Assembly (NCBI RefSeq): GCF_003626695.1
Contig: NZ_RBAH01000008.1
Span: 186,001-250,000, forward strand
Origin: Paenibacillus ginsengarvi
Lineage (GTDB): Bacteria; Bacillota; Bacilli; Paenibacillales; NBRC-103111
DNA: 64,000 nt
Direction: 5' to 3'
Shown here: positions 9,396 through 17,694 of the stretch, piece after piece
Layout: every line of letters begins with the position of its first letter
Position numbering within the stretch: the stretch's first letter is position 1
Translations under genes and position numbers: made by a program
Notes under the pieces: generated by a model
The model's database searches: none
The model's input: only the letters and a program-made list of their open reading frames with translations
Told to the model about the DNA's origin: nothing

Positions 9396-10685
9396 GTGTC
9401 GGATCGAACTCGTATATTGATCGTGCTGCTGTTGAGTACAGCGCTGCTTGGGGAAGTAAAGCTGAATCCGTTCGGGGATTCGTTCCGCTTCTCGCTCGGC
9501 ATCGTCGCCTATTTTTTCGGCTTGCTCTGGTTTTCCGTCCCGGTGCTGTCCACCGGGCTGCTGACCGGCGCGTTCGTCGTTCTGTTCCGGATCGGCGCCG
9601 ATCTCGTTACGGGTAGCGATGAGGTATTTTCCAGTTTTGTGCACCATATCCCGACGTTTCTCTTCTATTTGACGTTCGCTTTGTCGGTGAAGCTGCTTCG
9701 CATCCGCAGGCAGGCCGAATTTCCGATCCTTGTCGGCCTAATAGGAGGGGCGGCCGATACGCTCTCCAATTGCGCCGAGCTGTTTGCCCGTTCGCTGCTG
9801 TTGGATTCCGCTTCGTTTACGTGGAAGGGACTGCTCTTGATCGCCATTACCGGTTTGCTGCGCAGTTTTTTCGTCGTCGGCTTGTACAATATGCTTTCGA
9901 TCCGTCAGGTACGCGCGCACGGGGAATGGCAGAAGATGGAGCTGGAGAGGCTCATCCTGCTCAACTCCAATCTGTACAAGGAATCGTTCTATATGCGCAA
10001 ATTGATGGATCATGTCGAACGGCTGACGCGCGAAAGCTACCGGCTGTACAAAAGACTGATCGATCAGCATCTGCCGGAGCATCGCGAGGCGCTGCATGTG
10101 GCGGAAAACGTGCATGAGCTAAAAAAAGATTTACAGCGCATCGTCGCCGGGCTTTCCAAGCTGATGAAGCCCACGCAGGCCGGGGAGCGGCTGGAGATCG
10201 CCGAGCTTTGCCGGCTCGCGGTGCAGGCGAACGAATCGTATGCGGAAAACCGCGGTAAGCGGATCGAATTTCGGCTGGAGGCGGATGTGCACCTCCACAC
10301 GAACCAAACGTATGTGTTATTGTCGATTTTGAATAATTTGCTCACAAACGCAGTCGAGGCGATACCGGAGCACGGGCTGGTCCGGCTGGAGGCGGTGCTG
10401 ATCGAGGAATGGCTTGTCATTCGGGTTAACGACGACGGACCCGGCATATCCGAGCGGGAGCGGGAGATGGTATTCGTGCCTGGCTATTCGACCAAGTTCA
10501 GCCCGGACGGCTATTTCTCGACCGGCATCGGCTTGACGCACGCGCGGGATATGGCCGTTTCGCTGGGAGGCTCGCTGACGCTGCTGCCCGGCTCCGACAA
10601 CGGTGCCCGGTTCGAGCTGCGTGTGCCGATCAGGCATTTGATGCGGAAAGGGGAGGAGGACGAACATGCAGCTGTATTTGATTGA
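9396..10685 (+). CDS. glnK: GlnK-type sensor histidine kinase
   Basis: A membrane sensor kinase of 429 residues from the GTG at 9396. That start is preferred over the upstream TTG at 9372 because the GGGGAGG ribosome site (9374-9380) lies between them. The N-terminal 150 or so residues hold about five to six transmembrane segments with no large outside domain. The phosphorylated histidine is probably H240, in NVHELKKDLQRIV, a dimerisation motif resembling Bacillus GlnK. The ATP-binding domain follows, with the N box NNLLTNAVEAI, the G1 box DDGPGIS and the G2 box STGIGLTHARDM. The gene overlaps the response regulator by 20 bases. In Bacillus the GlnK/GlnL pair senses glutamine; here it adjoins a glutamine-type ABC operon, its probable target. 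Confidence 0.85.
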   Translation: MSDRTRILIVLLLSTALLGEVKLNPFGDSFRFSLGIVAYFFGLLWFSVPVLSTGLLTGAFVVLFRIGADLVTGSDEVFSSFVHHIPTFLFYLTFALSVKLLRIRRQAEFPILVGLIGGAADTLSNCAELFARSLLLDSASFTWKGLLLIAITGLLRSFFVVGLYNMLSIRQVRAHGEWQKMELERLILLNSNLYKESFYMRKLMDHVERLTRESYRLYKRLIDQHLPEHREALHVAENVHELKKDLQRIVAGLSKLMKPTQAGERLEIAELCRLAVQANESYAENRGKRIEFRLEADVHLHTNQTYVLLSILNNLLTNAVEAIPEHGLVRLEAVLIEEWLVIRVNDDGPGISEREREMVFVPGYSTKFSPDGYFSTGIGLTHARDMAVSLGGSLTLLPGSDNGARFELRVPIRHLMRKGEEDEHAAVFD

Positions 10686-11574
10686 CGATGATGCGGCCGT
10701 ACGCAAAATGCTGGAGCGAATGATTGCCGAAAGCGGACTTGGCGAAGTCGTCGGGGAAGCTGCGGACGGTCTGGAAGTGACAGCCCGTGAGGTGGCGAAA
10801 GCCGATGTCGTTCTGATGGACCTGCTAATGCCGGGAAGAGACGGGATCGAAACGATCAAGGCTCTGCGCAAGGAAGGTTATATTGGAACCTTTGTTATGA
10901 TCTCACAGGTGGAGCATAAGGAACTGGTCGGGGAAGCCTACCGGGAAGGAGTCGACACGTTCATCAGCAAGCCGATCAATCGCAATGAAGTGCTGTCCGT
11001 GCTGCGACGCGTCGAGCATCATCTAAATCTGGTGCGGTCGATCGATTCGATCCGCCATTCGCTGCGCGCACTCGGAGGCGATGCCGGAGCTGAGGAACCA
11101 GTAGCGTCAACCCCTCCCAAGCCATCGCTTGAAGAGAAAGCCGGTTCGATCATGCTTCAGCTCGGCATTGCAGGGGAAGCGGGTGCGGGGGATCTGATGA
11201 GCATTGTCCGCTGGCTGGACGAAGAGGAACGGAAGAACGGTCCGCACCGGGAGCTGCCTTCTTTGAAAGACCTATACGCCGAAGTACTGAGGAAGGAGGA
11301 ACGAAGCGGGCCGCCGAAGCAAGCGGAGAAGGAGGTTCGGGCGCTGGAGCAGCGAATGCGGCGGATGGTGCTGCAAACGCTGACCCACCTTTCGTCGCTA
11401 GGCCTGACGGATTATGCGAATCCGATATTCGAGCATTATGCATCCCGCTTGTTCGAGTTCAAGGAAGTACGCACCCGCATGCGCGAGCTGGAGCAAGAAA
11501 CGGATGGAACGAATAGCAAGGTAAATGTGAAAAAATTTATCCAGGCGTTTTATTTGGAGCTGAAGCAAAGCTGA
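10666..11574 (+). CDS. glnL: GlnL/YcbB-type response regulator
   Basis: A 302-residue regulator. The N-terminal receiver domain has acidic residues D7-D9 and the phospho-acceptor D52 in VVLMDLLMPGRDG; the conserved lysine is in FISKPINRNE. After a linker with AP-rich character (about 142-155), the C-terminal half matches the YcbB domain, with features such as IVRWLDEEERKNG, RMVLQTLTHLSSLGLTDYAN and FIQAFYLELKQS. This domain is characteristic of GlnL and differs from the usual OmpR or LuxR output domains. The gene overlaps the kinase by 20 bases, implying coupled translation. Likely targets are the glutamine transporter genes just upstream. Confidence 0.87.
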   Translation: MQLYLIDDDAAVRKMLERMIAESGLGEVVGEAADGLEVTAREVAKADVVLMDLLMPGRDGIETIKALRKEGYIGTFVMISQVEHKELVGEAYREGVDTFISKPINRNEVLSVLRRVEHHLNLVRSIDSIRHSLRALGGDAGAEEPVASTPPKPSLEEKAGSIMLQLGIAGEAGAGDLMSIVRWLDEEERKNGPHRELPSLKDLYAEVLRKEERSGPPKQAEKEVRALEQRMRRMVLQTLTHLSSLGLTDYANPIFEHYASRLFEFKEVRTRMRELEQETDGTNSKVNVKKFIQAFYLELKQS

Positions 11575-11619
11575 CCGCATCAGAGACTTGACGTGCCATT
11601 TCAGCAAGAAAAAGGCCCC

Positions 11620-12735
11620 TCAAACGAGCCGTTCCCCAGTTTCGGCATGGAAAAACAGCGCCTTGTCCATATCGAGGAAGATCGGTTCCTGCCGGTCTGG
11701 TGTCAGGCTGCGGCCCGGACTTGTCCGCGCGACGATCGGCTTTTGTGTTCCGATATCCATATAGGCATAGCGGTCCGCTCCCAGGAGCTCGCTGTACTGA
11801 ACGGTGCCGTGAATGGCGGCGTAAGGAAAAGCGGGAGGAGCAGGATCGCTCAGATAAACATGCTCCGGTCGGATGCCCAGCAAAGCGGCGCTATTATGCA
11901 GATTGCGATCGGTAAACACTTTGGCTATACGAGCGGGGATAGCAATCGCGAACAGTCCAGCCTGAAACTCCAACTTCCCGCTTCGTTCCTGCACTTGCCC
12001 TGCAATCAAATTTACCGGCGGCAGCCCAATAAATCCGGCCACAAACGCGTTGGCCGGATTGTTGTATATTTCTTCCGGCGTATCCGCCTGCTGGATGACG
12101 CCGTCCTTCATGACGACGATCCGGCTGGCCATCGTCATCGCTTCCGTTTGGTCATGGGTCACATACAGCGTCGTCACGCCTAACTGCTTGTGCAGCCGTA
12201 TGAGCTCGGAGCGCATGTGCACGCGCAGCTTCGCATCGAGGTTCGACAGCGGCTCGTCCATCAGAAACAGCTGGGGACTTTGTACGATCGCGCGCCCCAG
12301 CGCGACACGCTGGCGTTGTCCGCCGGACAGCTGCTTCGGATTACGCTCCAGATAAGCTTCAATCTCGAGCAGGCGGGCCGCGCGTTTGACCGCGATATCG
12401 ATTTCGTGCTTGGGCATTTTCCGCAGCCGCAGTCCGAAAGCGATATTTTCATAGACAGACATATTCGGGTATAGCGCATAATTTTGAAACACCATCGCGA
12501 TGTCACGGTCTTTCGGCGGCAGATCGTTGATGCGCACGTTGTTGATGTAAATATGGCCTTCGCTGATTTCTTCCAATCCCGCGATCATGCGGATCAGTGT
12601 CGACTTGCCGCAGCCGGAGGGACCAACGATGACGATAAACTCTTTGTCATCGATTTCGAGCGTAAAATTTTGCACGGCGCCGGCGTTGTTTTTGCCGTAC
12701 CGCTTGCCTACGTGACTGAACAATATGCGGGACAC
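11620..12735 (-). CDS. msmX: Sugar ABC transporter ATP-binding protein (MsmX/UgpC type)
   Basis: A 371-residue ATPase of the carbohydrate-import CUT1 class. Walker A is GPSGCGKS (38-45), signature LSGGQ (136-140), Walker B FLMDEP (157-162), then the VTHDQTEAMTMASRIVVMKD switch region. The C-terminal regulatory OB-like (TOBE) domain includes LLGIRPEHVYLSDP. The start is GTG at 12735 with a GGAGGT site. It stands alone on the minus strand. In Bacillus, MsmX energises several sugar importers that lack their own ATPase. This window has two permease pairs without an ATPase (26.6 and 56.2 kb) plus orphan binding proteins, so a shared role fits well. That role is inferred. Confidence 0.9.
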   Translation of the reverse strand: MSRILFSHVGKRYGKNNAGAVQNFTLEIDDKEFIVIVGPSGCGKSTLIRMIAGLEEISEGHIYINNVRINDLPPKDRDIAMVFQNYALYPNMSVYENIAFGLRLRKMPKHEIDIAVKRAARLLEIEAYLERNPKQLSGGQRQRVALGRAIVQSPQLFLMDEPLSNLDAKLRVHMRSELIRLHKQLGVTTLYVTHDQTEAMTMASRIVVMKDGVIQQADTPEEIYNNPANAFVAGFIGLPPVNLIAGQVQERSGKLEFQAGLFAIAIPARIAKVFTDRNLHNSAALLGIRPEHVYLSDPAPPAFPYAAIHGTVQYSELLGADRYAYMDIGTQKPIVARTSPGRSLTPDRQEPIFLDMDKALFFHAETGERLV

Positions 12736-12861
12736 GAACCGATACCTCCGTTATCTGGGTCGATTAACTTAAGCGGAAAGGAGATAGACAGCTCCTGCGC
12801 ACAAGTATATCGCGAAACGGAACGGCTGTTGTGTTAAGAATGCGTAAACTGCGGCTTCTGG

Positions 12862-13057
12862 TTATGATTTGGGGTGCAGGGGCATTTGCTTGATCAGCGT
12901 CTTGGCGAGAAAATCGATGGCAAGCTCGCGGAGACTATTCTTGTCGTCATCCTGTACGATGTAAATCAAGTAATCCTCTTCGGTAGTCGTGTAATCGCCG
13001 ATAACCGGCTCCGCGTGGTCGTCCGGGAGCAACTGTAAGTTGCTTTTCCCGCTTCAT
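12862..13057 (-). pseudogene. Small gene with an apparent one-base frameshift
   Basis: Reading leftwards, ATG at 13057 begins MKREKQLTVAP, but this frame then degenerates. The neighbouring frame continues with plausible coding sequence: DDHAEPVIGDYTTTEEDYLI, then YIVQDDDKNSLRELAIDFLA, ending LIKQMPLHPKS and a stop at 12862-12864. The span is 196 bases, one more than a multiple of three, as expected if a single base had been inserted near 13025-13050. Joined, the product would be about 64 residues, acidic and soluble. No family is recognised. Alternatively, the real gene could start at a TTG at 13032 (56 residues) and be intact. Confidence 0.35.
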
Positions 13058-13137
13058 TCTTATTGGTAAAATGAGTCTCACAAGTGTTGCCAGTAGGTTG
13101 TAGTCGGCCGGCAAGCTATGCCGCAAGGAGGGAAAAG

Positions 13138-13746
13138 ATGAGTCCATTTTATTATCGCCCTGGCGAACATGTAGTCTTACGGCGCGTATGGCAGGAACGG
13201 GTGTACCGGGTTACGACGCTAACTGTTGTGCAGGATACGCAGGATTGGATCGTCTTGTATTTGGGTCCGGGCTATCCGCTCAAAGCCGCGAAAAGTCCGC
13301 TTCAAGCCGCCGACCAGCAAGCGCTCGAGCCCGAACTGCGGGATTGCAGATGGGGAGGTGGGATCGAGCACCTGCTTATGCTGATTCGTCCTGGAGCGTC
13401 CCATGCGATCTATGCGATGAAGGACAAGGAGTTTCACTTGACCGGCTGGTATATCAATCTGCAAGCACCCCTTGTCCGGACGGACTTCGGTTTCGATACG
13501 ACCGACTACTTGCTGGATGTGACCCTCCCGACCGACCGGTCCGTTTGGACATGGAAGGATGAAGAAGAGTTCGAGCTGGCGGTCGCCGGCGGGGTTATTA
13601 AGGAGGAGATGGCCAGCGGCATTCGCAAGGAAGGCGAGCTGGCGGCGAAGCAGCTGCAGGAGTTCCCCGCATCCTTTGTCGATAGATGGAGGCAGTGGCG
13701 GCCTCCGCAGGAATGGACGGTTCCCGAGCTGCCGCGCTGGGCGTGA
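13138..13746 (+). CDS. DUF402 family protein (possible nucleotide phosphatase)
   Basis: A 202-residue soluble protein. The ATG at 13138 follows a GGAGG site at 13126-13132 directly and is preferred over the upstream in-frame TTG. The DUF402 fold is suggested by an N-terminal barrel-like part (YYRPGEHVVLRRVWQERVYR) and by the acidic motif DYLLDVTLPTDRSVWTWKDE followed by EEFELAVAGGVI. Family members include nucleoside tri/diphosphate phosphatases, FomD, and fluorocitrate-like diphosphatases, which coordinate Mg/Mn through such Asp/Glu residues. Conserved acidic positions are present. No context hints at a specific substrate. A terminator follows. Confidence 0.75.
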   Translation: MSPFYYRPGEHVVLRRVWQERVYRVTTLTVVQDTQDWIVLYLGPGYPLKAAKSPLQAADQQALEPELRDCRWGGGIEHLLMLIRPGASHAIYAMKDKEFHLTGWYINLQAPLVRTDFGFDTTDYLLDVTLPTDRSVWTWKDEEEFELAVAGGVIKEEMASGIRKEGELAAKQLQEFPASFVDRWRQWRPPQEWTVPELPRWA

Positions 13747-14242
13747 CGGCCCGGAAGCTTTGCTGAAGTTCATATGATGTTAATCTGCCGGTCCGCGTTT
13801 ATCGCGGATTTTTTTTGGAAGGGCCGCAGCGTGCGTTCGCGACTAAGGATATCGGGTGATCGCGGAACCGGAAGTTCCGCTAAAGCGGGAAGGAGCGTCA
13901 AGCCGGCCAGAGCGATGGAGTTTGGACGACAGTTCGGGTGCAGCTAGGGACAGGATACCTTCTAAAAATGACTACGAGGTAAGGACATCTCTCCGTCAAT
14001 AATTGTTGACAATATTACTTTCAGACAATACACTGTGGGTAGAGAGAAGACAGACCAAAGGGGACCGGTTCAAATTTCCCTGAATCAGAATCTCGCGGGG
14101 GAGGGATTGCGTCACAACGGGTCTAGATTATGAATAAAAGTCAAGGACTGAAGCGTTTTTATTAAGCGCTTACACTTGTCGATCTCCGCACACATTCCGG
14201 TCCAAGACTGGCTGTCATCTATTAGGATGGAGGGAATCGGAC
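13747..14242 (+). promoter_or_regulatory. Intergenic region with terminator, promoter and cre-like site
   Basis: This 496-base gap holds three elements. First, a terminator: TCCGCG (13792-13797) pairs with CGCGGA (13803-13808), followed by eight Ts. Second, a sigma-A-like promoter: TTGACA at 14006-14011, a 17-base spacer and TACACT at 14029-14034. Third, a partial catabolite-response-like element at 14161-14174 (ATTAAGCGCTTACA), which matches the core of the CcpA consensus but lacks the leading TG. The leader from the promoter to the SBP start at 14243 is about 200 bases. No coding sequence is seen. Confidence 0.6.
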
Positions 14243-15574
14243 ATGGCAAACAGACCGAGACAGAAGATGAAACCTGCGCTAGTAACGTTTCTTATCGCGA
14301 CGTTACTGGGCACGACTGCATGCGGAACCCAAAAAGAGCCGGGGACGGCCGATCCGGGAACGAAACCGGCCCCCAAGCCGGAGCCGGTAGAGCTGACGAT
14401 GTTTTATCCATGGAGCGGTTATCCGAAAGAAAAGTTTATGGAGGATGCCGGGAACAGCATCATCAAAAAGTACCCTCATATTTCGATCAACTACGTACAA
14501 AACGAGAAAGGCAGCTCTTACGAGGCGTTGATTGCAGGCGGGCTGAAGCCGGACCTGATCATGACGACCGATTCCTCGTTCGCCGCAGTCAAGACAGTCG
14601 GCTGGGACGGCGATATTACGGAGCTCGCAGCCAAGAACAAATATAACTTCGATGCGATCAATCCGGGCGTGCTGAAAGGGATTCAGGCTGTCGATCCGGG
14701 GAAAATCGCCGGCTTGCCGTCGCACGTCAACTCGCTCGCGCTGTTTTACAACAAAGATTTGTTCGATAAGTTCGGCGTTCCTTACTTGACCGACGGCATG
14801 ACCTGGGACCAAGTGTATGAGGTTGCGAAGAAGATTACGCGTCTGGAAGGCGGGACGGTTTACCGGGGCTTTGGCATTCGGACTGGCAACTTCATCGGAA
14901 TGAACCAACTTTCGCTCCCTGTCGTCGACAAAAACAATAAAGCCGTATTCAATACAGACTCGTGGAAAAATTACATTGGGAATTTCGCCAGATTTTATCA
15001 GGTTCCGGGGTACGGTGCCACGAAGGAACTCGTAGAAGGCGCCAAAGCGTACGATATGTTCCTCAAGGACCAGACACTGGCGATGCTAGTGCAGATGCAA
15101 TCCGATTATCCGCGGGAAAGCCTGGGGCAGAAAATTAACTGGGACGTCGTCTCCTACCCGACACTGGCGGCCAATCCGGGTACGGGGCCTCAGCCAAACA
15201 TTGTGTTTTATGTCATTCCGAAAACGAGCGACAAGCGGGATAGCGCTTTTCAGGCGCTTACGGCCATTCTGGAGGGAGAACAGCAGAAGGCGTTTGTGAA
15301 AACGGGTCTCGGCAGCGTGCTGAAGCAAAGTCCGGCCGCTTCCATAGGAGCGGATGTAGTGCCGGATCTCAAGGGTAAAAATGCGAAATCGCTGTTTCCC
15401 GTCAAATATGCCGATCTGGTTGAGCCGAACACGTATTTGGGCGTTGCGCAGGGACAAGTGTATCAAGCGTTCCTGGCGGCTGTACTCGGCAGCGACGATC
15501 TGAACACGGCGCTTCGCGTCGCACAGGAAAACGCCAATAAAGCGATCGAGACCCAACTGGCGAACAAGAAATAG
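14243..15574 (+). CDS. Extracellular solute-binding lipoprotein (family 1), orphan
   Basis: A 443-residue protein. The lipoprotein signal ends in GTTAC with cysteine 27, followed by a Pro/Gly/Lys-rich linker (KPAPKPEPVE). The mature domain has the shared paralogue motifs LALFYNKDLFDKFGVPYLTD and MTWDQVYEVAKKITR, and the C-terminal pattern SDDLNTALRVAQENANKAIE. It would bind an oligosaccharide on the cell surface. There is no permease beside it. The GH51-like enzyme gene starts 39 bases after its stop, so the two are probably co-transcribed. This suggests a pentose-containing glycan fragment as ligand (inference). The start is supported by GGAGGGAATCGG upstream. Confidence 0.9.
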   Translation: MANRPRQKMKPALVTFLIATLLGTTACGTQKEPGTADPGTKPAPKPEPVELTMFYPWSGYPKEKFMEDAGNSIIKKYPHISINYVQNEKGSSYEALIAGGLKPDLIMTTDSSFAAVKTVGWDGDITELAAKNKYNFDAINPGVLKGIQAVDPGKIAGLPSHVNSLALFYNKDLFDKFGVPYLTDGMTWDQVYEVAKKITRLEGGTVYRGFGIRTGNFIGMNQLSLPVVDKNNKAVFNTDSWKNYIGNFARFYQVPGYGATKELVEGAKAYDMFLKDQTLAMLVQMQSDYPRESLGQKINWDVVSYPTLAANPGTGPQPNIVFYVIPKTSDKRDSAFQALTAILEGEQQKAFVKTGLGSVLKQSPAASIGADVVPDLKGKNAKSLFPVKYADLVEPNTYLGVAQGQVYQAFLAAVLGSDDLNTALRVAQENANKAIETQLANKK

Positions 15575-15612
15575 CTTCCACATGACCGAAACGGAACAAG
15601 GAGTTGCGGCAG

Positions 15613-17478
15613 ATGGATTTCGTAATTGATGTCGAAGGACTGGGAAGAAGCGGCCCGCTTGTGCCCGCATCCATACTCGGGACGAACCTGGAGATGGGGA
15701 AGTATACGGACGGGCTGCTGCTGTCGGAGCGGCTGGACAATCCGAAGTTTTTCGGACCGGAGGGTGTTAACGGGCTGGCTCCTGGCTGGCAGCCGATGAG
15801 CAATCATTATGCCGGCGTCCAGTACCGGCTCGTTCCGGGATTAGGGCTAAACGGCAGCGAAGCGCAAACGATCGTTGTGTATGCAAAAGCCGCAAACGGG
15901 GCGATGGTGCAAACCGGACGAAACGTGAAGGCCGGAGAGCGGCTCGTAGCCGAAATATGGGCGATGGCGAAGCACCAGCCGTTCGAGCTGGAGATTTCGC
16001 TGCGGCCGCTTCAGATCCGGCAGCCGGAATACGTCACGGCCCGAGTGCGGGTCGAGACGTCCTACTGGAAAAAGTACACAGCCGAACTCGAGTGCCCAGT
16101 GGGCGATCCCGAAGCCGTTTTCGTTGTTTCGGTCGCGGGCCCGGGCTTCGCCTGCTTCGATCAGATCCATTTGCGTCCGGCAGCGGAGCCTTCGCTTGAC
16201 CGGGAGCTGATCGAGATGATCGGGTCGCTGCGCCTGCCGGTGCTGCGTTTTCCCGGCGGCTGTACGTCGACGGCCTATCACTGGCGCCTCGGGACCGGAG
16301 AGGCCCATCACCGTCCGGTTTGCCACGACCCCGTCAACAAGAGCCGGCTCGAATACGAATTCGGCATCGGCGAATATTTGGAGATGTGTTGTGCCCAGGG
16401 CATTCAGCCGTTTCTGACGCTTAATATCGGCACCGGCACGCCGGAGGAAGCGGGCGAATGGGCCGACTATTGCCGGGACTGGTACGTTCGGCGCGGTCTG
16501 GAGCTTCCGGACATTTATTTTCAGATGGGCAACGAGCAATACGGCAGGTGGGAGCTTTCGCATATGGATGCGGAGATGTATATCCGCGCTTTGCGCGATT
16601 TCGTTCCCCAGGTGCGCAGCGGATATCCGAAAGCGTTCATTGTGGCGTTGGCCGAGCCGATATCCGTAGGCGTATGGCAGCCCGACACCAAGTGGCGCGA
16701 AACACTGCTGCGGGAAGGAAGGGACTTGTTCGATGTCGCTTCCATCAACCGTTACAAAGGACAATTGTACGCCGACCCGCAGCAGCAAATCGACAACGCG
16801 GCGGACAGCGCAGCGAAAATTGGAGACGATCTGCGGGCACTTATTCGGGACTGCCGCGAAGCGGGTTCGCAGGCACAGGTGGCGCTAACGGAGTGGAATT
16901 ATTGGATATCGGCGTCCCATTGGGACGGCCGGGGTTTTTACGAATCCGACGATGCAAGTCATGGCCTGTTCTACGCCGGACTGATTCAGGAGCTGGCGCG
17001 GCTGGCTCCGCACCTGGCCGTCGCGAACTTTTATCATCTGATCAATGTGATGGGAATGATCCGTAAGGACGGCGGAGAAGTGGCGGAAACCTCGATCTCC
17101 CGTTTGTATCGGCTGTACCGCCCTGCTTTTCCTGGCGTTCTGCTCCCCATTTCGGCTGAGGCCAATGGAGAAGAGAAATCAGGTGCGGATAGAGAAGAGC
17201 AGGGGGAGCCTGTTATCGTAGCGGGGGAGCTTGTTTCTGGACGGCTTGATGCATTCGCCGTGCAAGGCGGCGGTTCGTTATGGCTGTTTGTAAGCAACCG
17301 TTCCGTTACCTGTTCCGCGAACGTACACTTGCGTATTGACAGCTCAAGCTGGCGCTCCGCTGTACTGATGTCAGCGGACTATGCAGGTTCTCCGCTTACG
17401 GAGATTACAGCCCCGTCCGCATCGGACCGAATTGAACTGCCGCCTCTGTCGCTGCTTCGAATCGAATACGATGGTTAG
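15613..17478 (+). CDS. GH51-like alpha-L-arabinofuranosidase family enzyme
   Basis: A 621-residue protein from ATG at 15613, which has an AAGGAG site at good spacing; the upstream TTG at 15604 overlaps that site. There is no signal peptide, so it is probably cytoplasmic. Residues up to about 190 look like a jelly-roll binding module. The TIM-barrel part begins with LPVLRFPGGCTSTAYHWRLG, which matches the GH51 RFPGG motif. Candidate acid/base E308 lies in QMGNEQYGRW and nucleophile E427 in VALTEWNYW; the spacing of 119 equals that of the characterised Geobacillus GH51 enzyme, from memory. A C-terminal beta-domain follows. It differs from textbook GH51 at several positions, so activity on another furanoside or pyranoside is possible. 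Confidence 0.8.
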   Translation: MDFVIDVEGLGRSGPLVPASILGTNLEMGKYTDGLLLSERLDNPKFFGPEGVNGLAPGWQPMSNHYAGVQYRLVPGLGLNGSEAQTIVVYAKAANGAMVQTGRNVKAGERLVAEIWAMAKHQPFELEISLRPLQIRQPEYVTARVRVETSYWKKYTAELECPVGDPEAVFVVSVAGPGFACFDQIHLRPAAEPSLDRELIEMIGSLRLPVLRFPGGCTSTAYHWRLGTGEAHHRPVCHDPVNKSRLEYEFGIGEYLEMCCAQGIQPFLTLNIGTGTPEEAGEWADYCRDWYVRRGLELPDIYFQMGNEQYGRWELSHMDAEMYIRALRDFVPQVRSGYPKAFIVALAEPISVGVWQPDTKWRETLLREGRDLFDVASINRYKGQLYADPQQQIDNAADSAAKIGDDLRALIRDCREAGSQAQVALTEWNYWISASHWDGRGFYESDDASHGLFYAGLIQELARLAPHLAVANFYHLINVMGMIRKDGGEVAETSISRLYRLYRPAFPGVLLPISAEANGEEKSGADREEQGEPVIVAGELVSGRLDAFAVQGGGSLWLFVSNRSVTCSANVHLRIDSSSWRSAVLMSADYAGSPLTEITAPSASDRIELPPLSLLRIEYDG

Positions 17479-17521
17479 ACAGATAAGCTCTGTAAACTCG
17501 GCAATTTCCGGTTTGCGGGGC

Positions 17522-17571
17522 TTATTTAATGTGATTAAATAATTATTAATTTTATTAATGACATTAAATAA
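17522..17571 (+). repeat. AT-rich inverted repeat downstream of the GH51-like gene
   Basis: TTATTTAATGT (17522-17532) is the exact reverse complement of ACATTAAATAA (17561-17571), with further AT-only inverted segments inside the 28-base loop. It begins 43 bases after the GH51-like stop. It may act as a bidirectional terminator or as a protein-binding site; there is no clear T-run to decide. Confidence 0.5.
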
Positions 17572-17694
17572 ATTCAGTGTAATCCTCGTATCCCGGGCAA
17601 ATAGGTAAAAAGGGTGCTGACCTTTGAATAGTGATCCACTATAATAAATTGGAAAGCAAGTATAAATTTACACCTGATCGAAATGGAGATTGGA

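Noticed and set aside
14040..14110. Possible T-box or other leader riboswitch before the SBP at 14243
   Set aside because: No T-box GGTGG-type sequence or known riboswitch core is present, and the downstream gene is not an amino-acid gene.
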